Assembly: GCA_934155645.1 (NCBI GenBank) | Contig: CAKPHC010000005.1 | Location: 62,001 to 126,000 of the forward strand | Direction: 5' to 3' | DNA from: an uncultured Bacilli bacterium | Lineage (GTDB): Bacteria > Bacillota_I > Bacilli_A > RF39 > UBA660 | Length of the DNA stretch: 64,000 nucleotides | Part shown: positions 17,723-25,054 of the stretch, in pieces | How positions within the stretch are numbered: position 1 is the first letter of the stretch | Layout of the letters: each line of letters starts with the position of its first letter | Made by a program: the position numbers and the translations under genes | Notes under the pieces: model-generated | Told to the model about the DNA's origin: nothing | Databases searched by the model: none | The model's input: only the letters and a program-made list of their open reading frames with translations

Positions 17723-18202
17723 ATGAAAAATAATAAGTTATTGATAATACTTTGTACTATATTAGTTTTTTTTATAGGAATTATATGTTTTTTAATAATT
17801 GATATAAAAAATAAAGAAACTTTTAAAAAGATTGATTTTGATAAAAATACTTTAGTTGAAATTCCCGATAATATTGTATATGAAAATTCAGTTTTGAATA
17901 TTGTAGAAGGGTATTCGATATATATTAGTCCTTCTCCTAAAATTGTTAAAGATAACTATTTAAAAATAGATTTTATATCTCTTGATACTAATGATATATG
18001 GATAAAAGTCAGAATATTAGATGAAAAAGATAGTATTATAGGCGAAACTGGTTTAGTAAAAGCAGGTGAATACTTAGAAAAAGTTAAAGTAACAAGAAAT
18101 GTTAAAGTTGGTGATAAGATTACATATAAAATAATGGGATATGAAATCGATAGTTATTTAAGTGCGGGTTCAGTTAGTTTGAATACAAGGATTGGTGAGT
18201 AA
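17723..18202 (+). CDS. Membrane-anchored beta-domain protein, second copy
   Basis: 159 residues with an N-terminal membrane helix at about 4-26 and an extracytoplasmic domain paralogous to that of the gene at 16691. The ATG follows a GGGGGAA site. The TAA stop shares its last base with the ATG of the dockerin gene (TAATG), so translation is coupled. This domain ends in a strand-rich region (VGDKITYKIMGYEI). Function unknown. Confidence 0.75.
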   Translation: MKNNKLLIILCTILVFFIGIICFLIIDIKNKETFKKIDFDKNTLVEIPDNIVYENSVLNIVEGYSIYISPSPKIVKDNYLKIDFISLDTNDIWIKVRILDEKDSIIGETGLVKAGEYLEKVKVTRNVKVGDKITYKIMGYEIDSYLSAGSVSLNTRIGE

Positions 18203-19047
18203 TGGAAAAGAAGTTGTTTTTAATAGCAATTTTATGTTTGTGTTTAATTAACTGTAAAGTTAATGCACAAAGTAAAGATATCGAGGCTAAATATGAAACT
18301 AGTTATAATGTAGAGTTGGTTTCTGTTCATCTGAATAATAATTCCAAATATTTCGTGATAGACAATTATGAGTTTGAAGTATCAACAACTACCAATAACA
18401 TAGAAATAGTTATTATTAGAGCTAGTGGAGATGCTAGCAATTATGCTAAGAAATTTTCTGGTAGTAATGATAATTATTATTTAATAATCTATCAAAACGG
18501 TGAAAAAATTAATACAAGTAATGTTAGTATAAAGATTAATTCTACATCTAAAGTACTTAATGTATATAAAAATAATGGTAAACTCTTAGAAAAATCAAAC
18601 GAAAAAATTAGTTTAACTGCTAATGATTATTTTTTTGTAATCACTGATACTATTGATATTGGTGAAAATAATTATGTAGTTACTGATAATGGCAATAGAG
18701 TTGATAATGTTGATGATATTGAAATTAGTGATGACAGTGTTATAGAAATATATAATTCTAAAGATATTAAAGTAGATAATACAAGTGTTTTAGGCACTAA
18801 CTATAAAGTAATTATTACAACGGGAACAGAAGTCAAAAAATATGTAATTATCGTTAAAGGTGATACTACTGGTGATGGTAAAATAAACTTAAATGATATA
18901 ACTAGACTTTACCATTATTATAAGGGAATAGAACTAATGGATGAATGTTATGTTTTAGCAGGTGATGTTGCAAGAAATCAAATTATTAACTTAAACGATG
19001 TTACAAAATTATATCATTATTATAAAAATATAATTACTAGTTTATAG
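18202..19047 (+). CDS. Secreted protein with C-terminal type I dockerin-like domain
   Basis: 281 residues. A signal peptide (about 1-22, ending VNA) is followed by an unassigned beta-rich region of about 190 residues. A 62-residue C-terminal dockerin-like domain begins at about 220. Repeat 1 has a good calcium loop (GDTTGDGKINLNDI) followed by the helix TRLYHYYKG. Repeat 2 (GDVARNQIINLNDV, then TKLYHYYKN) keeps the pattern, but Ala and Asn replace two of the calcium ligands. Dockerins bind cohesins, and the next gene encodes two cohesin-like modules, so this protein is the probable ligand of that receptor. No catalytic domain is recognised, so a classical cellulosomal enzyme is unlikely. Confidence 0.82.
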   Translation: MEKKLFLIAILCLCLINCKVNAQSKDIEAKYETSYNVELVSVHLNNNSKYFVIDNYEFEVSTTTNNIEIVIIRASGDASNYAKKFSGSNDNYYLIIYQNGEKINTSNVSIKINSTSKVLNVYKNNGKLLEKSNEKISLTANDYFFVITDTIDIGENNYVVTDNGNRVDNVDDIEISDDSVIEIYNSKDIKVDNTSVLGTNYKVIITTGTEVKKYVIIVKGDTTGDGKINLNDITRLYHYYKGIELMDECYVLAGDVARNQIINLNDVTKLYHYYKNIITSL

Positions 19048-19055
19048 GTGATGGT

Positions 19056-21218
19056 ATGAAGAAATTTTTATTGTTGGTAATTGGTATTATTTTAATGCCT
19101 TCATGTGTATTCGCTTCTGATAATAGTGTTTATATTGGTTGTGAAGGAATTAAATATAAAACTAATGACGAAATAAAGTGCAATATTTATGTTGACGTTG
19201 ATTTTATAGTAACCAGTGTATCGGGTAAAATATTATTAGATGATAATTTAGAATTAGTAAGTTCTTCATATGATAATGATAATTGGCTAATGTTAGATGA
19301 AAATTTTAGTGTAGAAAGTATAAACTTAATCAGTGAAAATAAAAAAGAAAGAGATAATTTTATTATTGCATCTTTTGTTATTAAAGCAATTAATAAAGAA
19401 GACATTAGTGCCTCTAAAATATCTTTTGATGATGTTGTACTTGGTGATGAAAACTACGAAGAACATGAAATAGTTGCAGATAGTTTTGATTTGAATTTAG
19501 AGTATAAAAGCAATAATAATATATTCGTAGTTTTATTATTTGCCTTTTTAGTTATGGTAGTAATTTATTTAGTAAATAAAGAAGATAATAAAAATAAGAA
19601 AAATAAAGTAGGAATTATTATATTAGTATTATTTTTATTTTTGATACCAGACTGTGTCTTAGCAAGTAATGATATTAATATTAGTTGTGATAAAACAAAA
19701 CTTAATAGTAATGAAGAAACAAGTTGTAGTTTATCAGTTAGTAATTTAGATTTTGTACCGACTGATATAGCAGGAACGGCTAAAGTTGGTAATTATTTAT
19801 CAATAGTTAGTTCATCATATGATAAAAGTAATTGGACATCTTTTGATTCTAATTTTAGTGTTAGTGATATTAACTTGATACGTCAAAGCAAAGACAAAGT
19901 TAGTAGTTTTACAATAGCTACTTTTAGGGTTAAAGCTAGTAGTGGTGCTGTTGGTAGCAGTACAATTAGTTTTAATAATATAGTTATGGGTGATGATAAT
20001 TATAATAGTGTTTCTTTAGGAAATAAATCTATTAATGTTAGTTTTAATTCCAGCAATAATTATTTGAACTCTTTAATTGTAAGTGAAGGAAATGTTGATT
20101 TTTCAAAAGATAAGACGAACTATTCCTTGACAGTGGATAGTGATAGTATTGTTGTTAGTGCTACAGCAGCAGATAGCAAAGCTAAGATTAGTGGTACTGG
20201 TAAAATAAATTTATTATATGGAGAAAATATAATTAATGTAGTTGTAACAGCAGAAGATGGTAGTAAAAAAACATATACATTAAGAATTACTAGAAAAGAT
20301 AATCGTAGTACCAATAATTATTTAAAGAGTTTATCATTGTCTTGTGGTAATTTAAATTTTAATAAGAATATTAATAACTATAATATAGAAGTTGATGGTG
20401 ATATTAGCAAAGTTATTATTACAGCTAGTCTAGAAGATTCTAAAGCTAAGTTTGTTAATAGTTTTGGACCTAGAAGTGTTAATTTAAATTATGGAACAAA
20501 TAAGATTTTAATTAAAGTATTAAGTGAAAACGAAATAGAAAAAGTTTATACCTTAAATATAACAAGAAAAGATAATCGTAGTAGTGATACATCTTTAAAA
20601 AGCATTACTATTAGTTCTGGTAAGATAAATTTTAATAAAGATAAGTTATCATATAATGTTAATGTAAATAATAATATTAAAAAGATTAAAATTACAGCAG
20701 AAGCAAATAATTCAAAAAGTTTAGTCGAAATAGAAGGAAGCCAACAATTAGAAGTTGGAGAAAATATTTTTATAATTAAAGTAATCGCAGAAAACGGAAA
20801 CATACAAGAATACAAAATAGTTGTTAATCGCGAAAAGAAAATCACTATTACTGACAATAATAAATTAACTAATATAGAAATCAAAAATCATGAAATAAAT
20901 TTTTCTAGTAATTTATATGAATATACTGTGAAAACAAAAAATTCTAAGCTAGATATCATAGTAACACTTGCTTCAGAAGAATCAACATATGTGATAAACG
21001 GCAATGATAATTTAGAAGACGGAAGTATTATTTCAATAGTTGTTACTGATAAAGATGATAATCATAATATTTATAAGATTTATATAGAAAAAATTCATGA
21101 AATAAATATATATTTAATATTATTTATAATTTCACTAGTATTAAATATTTTATTAATTTTAGTAATAATTTATTTATTGATTAAGAGAAACAAAAAAAAT
21201 AAGATTGGGAAAGAATAG
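19056..21218 (+). CDS. Surface receptor with two cohesin-like modules and four cadherin-like beta-sandwich repeats
   Basis: 720 residues. In order: signal peptide (1-20); cohesin-like module A (about 21-150); membrane helix (155-174); basic loop (NKEDNKNKKNK); a second signal-like helix (185-204); cohesin-like module B (about 205-331); four cadherin-like beta-sandwich repeats (about 335-413, 420-504, 511-593, 600-680); a final membrane helix (685-709); and a basic tail. The two halves start alike (PSCVFAS, PDCVLAS) and share SSSYD..NW, (F/S)I(I/A)(A/T)(S/T)F and MGDDNY/LGDENY motifs, so the gene arose by tandem duplication and fusion. Predicted topology places both modules outside. The cohesin assignment rests on sequence pattern plus the adjacent dockerin gene. 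A terminator follows. Confidence 0.8.
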   Translation: MKKFLLLVIGIILMPSCVFASDNSVYIGCEGIKYKTNDEIKCNIYVDVDFIVTSVSGKILLDDNLELVSSSYDNDNWLMLDENFSVESINLISENKKERDNFIIASFVIKAINKEDISASKISFDDVVLGDENYEEHEIVADSFDLNLEYKSNNNIFVVLLFAFLVMVVIYLVNKEDNKNKKNKVGIIILVLFLFLIPDCVLASNDINISCDKTKLNSNEETSCSLSVSNLDFVPTDIAGTAKVGNYLSIVSSSYDKSNWTSFDSNFSVSDINLIRQSKDKVSSFTIATFRVKASSGAVGSSTISFNNIVMGDDNYNSVSLGNKSINVSFNSSNNYLNSLIVSEGNVDFSKDKTNYSLTVDSDSIVVSATAADSKAKISGTGKINLLYGENIINVVVTAEDGSKKTYTLRITRKDNRSTNNYLKSLSLSCGNLNFNKNINNYNIEVDGDISKVIITASLEDSKAKFVNSFGPRSVNLNYGTNKILIKVLSENEIEKVYTLNITRKDNRSSDTSLKSITISSGKINFNKDKLSYNVNVNNNIKKIKITAEANNSKSLVEIEGSQQLEVGENIFIIKVIAENGNIQEYKIVVNREKKITITDNNKLTNIEIKNHEINFSSNLYEYTVKTKNSKLDIIVTLASEESTYVINGNDNLEDGSIISIVVTDKDDNHNIYKIYIEKIHEINIYLILFIISLVLNILLILVIIYLLIKRNKKNKIGKE

Positions 21219-21236
21219 ACAAATCTATTTTTTTTT
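21214..21236 (+). terminator. Terminator of the surface-protein locus
   Basis: AATAGA, loop CAAA, TCTATT, followed by a run of T. The stem includes the stop codon of the receptor gene. Confidence 0.82.
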
Positions 21237-21243
21237 ATATAAA

Positions 21244-21273
21244 AATACCCCTAACTTTAATGTTAAAGGTATT
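21244..21273 (-). terminator. Terminator of the minus-strand gene at 21284
   Basis: Read on the minus strand: AATACC, an inner TAAC/GTTA pair, then GGTATT followed by TTTAT. It sits between convergent genes. Confidence 0.6.
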
Positions 21274-21283
21274 AATAAATTAA

Positions 21284-21952
21284 TTATTTAAACTGAGCAG
21301 CGTTGTTATTTAAGACAGTTTCTTGAGAATGCATTTGATAATTTTGAATATCATTTAATTGATGAACACTATTTACAACTGCTTGTTGCTCATCGAGTGT
21401 TGTTTTTGCAACTGTTCTCAATGAGTGGTTTAAAAATAAATCCACTTCTTCAGATAATGAAGAATAGGTAGCACCGTTTTTATATCTAAATTGTTTTTCC
21501 TCTGCTACACCATACTTATCATAAATTTTATTACCCAACTCATTAATTGTTCTTTTAGTAAAATCTCCAAAATAACTAGATTTTTTACCATCTTTTAATT
21601 CTTCTATTAGATTATCTACCATTTGATATTTATTTCTTGCCACATCACCAATATCAGGGCGAAGATTTCCTTCACTACTGACAAGTTCATCTAAAACAAC
21701 TTCGGTAGCTTTATCAAAAACATCGGCATATCGAATAGCACCATATTCGTAATTTTTCTTTAAAATTGGAATAATTTCTTTAGGTGATAGTTCATAACCC
21801 TCTCTTTTAGTTATTTTGCATATTGTAAAACTCAAATCTTCCAATTCGTTCATACGACGCATATTATCAGGGTTAATTTCCCTTTTCATAGATTCATCTA
21901 AAGCTCTATATGAATCAGTATAACTTCTTAATACTTGTAATTCTTCATCCAT
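21284..21952 (-). CDS. Uncharacterised soluble helical protein
   Basis: 222 residues from the ATG at 21952, which has AGGAGG nine bases upstream. The frame continues 13 codons further, but without a ribosome site there. The protein is mostly helical, charged, and lacks membrane segments or a signal. Recognisable sequence stretches are MDEELQVLRSYTDSYRALDE at the start and a Gln/Asn/His-rich tail. I do not recognise a family. It is one of very few genes in the window opposite to replication, and it separates the surface locus from the rpsF operon. Confidence 0.65.
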   Translation of the reverse strand: MDEELQVLRSYTDSYRALDESMKREINPDNMRRMNELEDLSFTICKITKREGYELSPKEIIPILKKNYEYGAIRYADVFDKATEVVLDELVSSEGNLRPDIGDVARNKYQMVDNLIEELKDGKKSSYFGDFTKRTINELGNKIYDKYGVAEEKQFRYKNGATYSSLSEEVDLFLNHSLRTVAKTTLDEQQAVVNSVHQLNDIQNYQMHSQETVLNNNAAQFK

Positions 21953-22099
21953 AATAATGCGCCTCCTATTGCCATTATAAATTTTAATCAATTAAAAATC
22001 AATGTAATAACTAAAAAAAGGTAAGACATTTACATTAATCAATTTAAATTTTACTCTTATTTTTAAGAGAAACAGTAAGATAAATATTAAAAAAACTTA

Positions 22100-22128
22100 T
22101 AGACAAAATAAAATATATTTGTTATACT
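22100..22128 (+). promoter_or_regulatory. Promoter for rpsF-ssb-rpsR
   Basis: TAGACA at 22100-22105 and TATACT at 22123-22128, spaced by 17 bases. Confidence 0.7.
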
Positions 22129-22130
22129 AC

Positions 22131-22196
22131 TTGCGAGTATTTAGGTACTCCTTGCTTCATTCTCGTAATGAGGCCATAAGTCCAAGAGGAGGTGTA
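22131..22196 (+). promoter_or_regulatory. Structured leader of the rpsF operon
   Basis: The untranslated leader can form a hairpin GAGTA/TACTC and a second with seven pairs (CTTCATT, loop CTCGT, AATGAGG), just before the GAGGAGG ribosome site. A leader recognised by S6:S18 is known upstream of rpsF in many bacteria. I do not see its CCG bulge clearly, so autoregulation here is a suggestion only. Confidence 0.45.
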
Positions 22197-22201
22197 GAAA
22201 A

Positions 22202-22489
22202 ATGAATAAATATGAAATTATGTTCATTGTAAAACCAGATCTAGAAGAATCTAATATTAAAGCTGTAGTTGATTCAATGAAAAAAGTTGTTGAAGCTGAA
22301 GGGGCTAAAATATTAGAAATAAAAGAAATGGGTCAAAGAGAACTTGCTTACGAAATCAATAAATACAAAATGGGATATTATTTCTTATTCGTAATTGAGT
22401 CAGATCATAGCACAGTTAAAGAATTTGATCGTGTTGCATTAATCAATGAAAATATCATTCGTCATTTAATCGTTAAAGTTGATGAATAA
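22202..22489 (+). CDS. rpsF: Ribosomal protein bS6
   Basis: Small-subunit protein that binds the platform as a heterodimer with S18. 95 residues beginning MNKYEIMFIVKPDLEE, the family start. The middle has the GQRELAYEINKYKMGYYFL signature. A strong GAGGAGGTG ribosome site precedes the ATG. It is first in the conserved rpsF-ssb-rpsR operon. Confidence 0.97.
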   Translation: MNKYEIMFIVKPDLEESNIKAVVDSMKKVVEAEGAKILEIKEMGQRELAYEINKYKMGYYFLFVIESDHSTVKEFDRVALINENIIRHLIVKVDE

Positions 22490-22508
22490 TAAAGAATAGG
22501 AGATTGTT

Positions 22509-22970
22509 ATGAATAAAGTATTTTTAATAGGAAGATTAACAAGAGATCCTGAATTAAGATATACAAGTTCTAATTTACCTGTTGCAACATTCAGTTTAGC
22601 AGTAAATAGAAACTTTACAAGTCAATCAGGAGAAAGAGAAACAGACTTTATTAATATTGTAGTTTGGAGAAAGCAAGCTGAAAATATTAAAAATTACTTA
22701 ACTCAAGGAAGCCAAGTTGCTGTTGATGGACGTATTCAAACAAGAACATACGATGGTGAAGATGGCAAAAAGAGATATATTACTGAAGTAATAGCAGATA
22801 ACGTTCAATTCTTAGATACTAAGAGTTCAAGAGAAAATGCTAGTGCTTCTACAAGTGATGTAACTCCAAGTGATTTTTCAGACAGCATGCCAACTACAAG
22901 TGTTAAGAACGATCCTTTCTCAGATTTCGGTTCAAGTATTGAAATCAATGATGACGAATTACCATTCTAA
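22509..22970 (+). CDS. ssb: Single-stranded DNA-binding protein
   Basis: Binds and protects single-stranded DNA in replication, repair and recombination. 153 residues. The N-terminal OB fold starts MNKVFLIGRLTRDPELRYTS and contains the FINIVVWRKQAENI strand. A Ser-rich linker leads to the acidic tip DDELPF, the partner-binding tail of the family. It lies between rpsF and rpsR with short spacers. Confidence 0.97.
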   Translation: MNKVFLIGRLTRDPELRYTSSNLPVATFSLAVNRNFTSQSGERETDFINIVVWRKQAENIKNYLTQGSQVAVDGRIQTRTYDGEDGKKRYITEVIADNVQFLDTKSSRENASASTSDVTPSDFSDSMPTTSVKNDPFSDFGSSIEINDDELPF

Positions 22971-22985
22971 GAAGGAGGATTTACA

Positions 22986-23201
22986 ATGGCAGAATTTTTT
23001 AGAAAAAAGAAAAAAGTTTGCTACATGTGTACAGGAAAAAATATAGATTATAAAGATGTTGAAACTTTAAAAAGATATATTAACGAAAGAGGTAAAATTT
23101 TACCTAGACGTGTTACTGGAGCATGTGCAAAACATCAAAGACATATAGCAGAACAAATTAAAAGAGCAAGAGCTATTGCTTTATTACCATATACAAAGTA
23201 A
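22986..23201 (+). CDS. rpsR: Ribosomal protein bS18 (Cys-containing form)
   Basis: 71 residues of the 30S platform protein, S6's partner. The Cys-bearing version is recognisable: [15 protein letters not shown] near the start and a third Cys in [18 protein letters not shown]. The three Cys residues could bind zinc, the form usually paired with zinc-replete growth. A strong AAGGAGG site precedes the ATG, and a terminator follows directly. Confidence 0.96.
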   Translation: MAEFFRKKKKVCYMCTGKNIDYKDVETLKRYINERGKILPRRVTGACAKHQRHIAEQIKRARAIALLPYTK

Positions 23202-23227
23202 GAGGGTACAAATGTATCTTCTTTTTT
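23199..23227 (+). terminator. Terminator of the rpsF operon
   Basis: A ten-pair stem with two G-T pairs (AAGAGGGTAC, loop AAAT, GTATCTTCTT) followed by T residues, starting at the rpsR stop. Confidence 0.8.
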
Positions 23228-23277
23228 TAATCTTTACGTAAATTTTATTATTTTTAATAATTATTTCTTTTGTAATA

Positions 23278-23306
23278 TTGAAGGTTTAATAATAATGGTG
23301 TTATAC
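23278..23306 (+). promoter_or_regulatory. Promoter for divIC
   Basis: TTGAAG at 23278-23283 and TTATAC at 23301-23306 with 17-base spacing. AGGTGATAAT precedes the start. Confidence 0.6.
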
Positions 23307-23331
23307 TTAAAATGGTAAGGTAGGTGATAAT

Positions 23332-23652
23332 ATGACAAGTAATAAGAAAATCAGAAAAAAAGCTAAAAAACAAACATTTAGACTTCTAATTTTTGGTGTT
23401 GCATGTTTATTTGTTATAGGTACTATTTTAACTACCCTTACTAAAGTTTGGCTTGATATTTATTCAAAGTACAAAGAAAAAGCTGAATTAGAAAAAAAGA
23501 TACTTGCCTTGAAAACAGAAGAAGAAGAATTAACTGTTGATGTAGAACGCTTACAGGACCCTGAATATATTGCTAGATATTTAAGAGAAAAGTATTTTTA
23601 TTCTAAAAATGGTGAATATATAATAAGAATTCCAGAAGAGAGTAAAAAATAA
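23332..23652 (+). CDS. divIC: Septum formation initiator DivIC/FtsB-type protein
   Basis: 106-residue bitopic membrane protein. A basic cytoplasmic tail is followed by a membrane helix at about 17-39, a coiled coil (IYSKYKEKAELEKKILALKTEEEEL) and a short C-terminal domain with LQDPEYIARYLREKYFYS, the FtsB/DivIC signature. It would act with FtsL and DivIB to activate septal peptidoglycan synthesis. Its place before tilS-ftsH matches the Bacillus divIC-tilS neighbourhood. Confidence 0.9.
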   Translation: MTSNKKIRKKAKKQTFRLLIFGVACLFVIGTILTTLTKVWLDIYSKYKEKAELEKKILALKTEEEELTVDVERLQDPEYIARYLREKYFYSKNGEYIIRIPEESKK

Positions 23653-23715
23653 TGCTCTTTTCTTTATTTTGTGTTATTATAGCATAATGACAAATATTAT
23701 TAGGAGATGATTATA

Positions 23716-25041
23716 TTGAATAAAGTCTATGATTATTTAATCAACGAAATAAAACTTGGCAATAATGATACAATTGTAGTTGGTTGTTCTGGCGGACCTG
23801 ATTCTATGGCTCTTATGTATATATTAATGGATATAAGGAAAAAAATTGATATAAAAATCATTTGTGCACATGTAAATCACAATGTTCGAATAGAAAGTAA
23901 AGAGGAAGAAAAATTTTTACAAGAGTACTGTGATGCGAACGATATTGCCTTTGAAGCGATGACGATTGAAAAATATGGTGATGATAATTTTCATAATCAA
24001 GCAAGAAAAATTAGATATCAATTTTTTGATGAAATTATTGAAAAATACAACGCAAAGTACTTAATGACTGCTCATCACGGCGATGACTTAATGGAAACAA
24101 TACTAATGAGAATAGTACGTGGTTCAACATTGAAAGGCTATGCAGGTTTTGAAAAAAAAGTTGAAAAAGATAATTATACATTAGTAAGGCCACTTATATT
24201 TGTAACCAAACAAGAACTAGAAGATTTCGATAAAGAAAAGAACATTCCTTATGTTATAGATAAATCAAATTTTAAGGGAAAATATACTAGAAATAGATAC
24301 CGTAAAACAGTATTACCATTTTTAAAAGAAGAAGACCCTAATGTTCACAATAAATTTTTAAAATTTAGCGATACATTAATTGAATATAATAATTATATTG
24401 ACAAAGTATTAAAACGTGAAATAAATCGAGTATATAAAGATAATGTCATTGATATAGACTTGTTTTTAGAAAACGACTTATTAATTCAAAAGAAAATTAT
24501 TTTCTATATATTTGAACACTTGTATCAAGATGATTTGTACCAAATAAATATGACTCATGTTATGGAAGTAATTAACTTAATGAATTCAAAGCACTCCAAT
24601 TCTAGTATTAATCTTCCAGGTAATTATAAGGCTATAAAGGCATATAACGAATTAAAGATTTCTGAAGAAATAGATTTTATTAATAATTATGAAGTTGAAA
24701 TTAATGAATATGTTGAATTACCAAACAATCATACAATAAAACGTGTAGATGAGGAAGAAAAAAATGACAATAATGTTTGCAGATTGTTAACTAACGAAAT
24801 AACATTACCTCTATATGTAAGAACTCGTACATTAGGTGATAAAATGCTATTAAAAAAACTAAATGGGAAAAAAAAATTAAAAGATATTTTTATAGACGCA
24901 AAAGTACCAATAAATGAACGAGACTCATGGCCTGTAGTAGTTGATAGTAAAAATCAAATACTATGGATTCCAGGTATTAAAAAGTCTAAATTTTCTAAAC
25001 AAAAGAATGAAAACTATGATATAATATTGAAATATAACTAA
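23716..25041 (+). CDS. tilS: tRNA(Ile)-lysidine synthase TilS
   Basis: Adds lysine to C34 of the CAU-anticodon isoleucine tRNA using ATP, changing its codon and charging specificity. 441 residues. The PP-loop motif GCSGGPDSMALM is near residue 24. HVNHNVR and the TAHHGDDLMETILMRIVRG segment are family signatures, and the C-terminal domain ends with IPGIKKS. I chose the TTG at 23716 because AGGAG at 23702-23706 directly abuts the in-frame ATG at 23707, leaving no spacing. From the TTG the spacing is nine bases. ftsH follows after 13 bases; no hpt gene lies between, unlike in Bacillus. Confidence 0.95.
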   Translation: MNKVYDYLINEIKLGNNDTIVVGCSGGPDSMALMYILMDIRKKIDIKIICAHVNHNVRIESKEEEKFLQEYCDANDIAFEAMTIEKYGDDNFHNQARKIRYQFFDEIIEKYNAKYLMTAHHGDDLMETILMRIVRGSTLKGYAGFEKKVEKDNYTLVRPLIFVTKQELEDFDKEKNIPYVIDKSNFKGKYTRNRYRKTVLPFLKEEDPNVHNKFLKFSDTLIEYNNYIDKVLKREINRVYKDNVIDIDLFLENDLLIQKKIIFYIFEHLYQDDLYQINMTHVMEVINLMNSKHSNSSINLPGNYKAIKAYNELKISEEIDFINNYEVEINEYVELPNNHTIKRVDEEEKNDNNVCRLLTNEITLPLYVRTRTLGDKMLLKKLNGKKKLKDIFIDAKVPINERDSWPVVVDSKNQILWIPGIKKSKFSKQKNENYDIILKYN

Positions 25042-25054
25042 CAAGGAGGATTTT

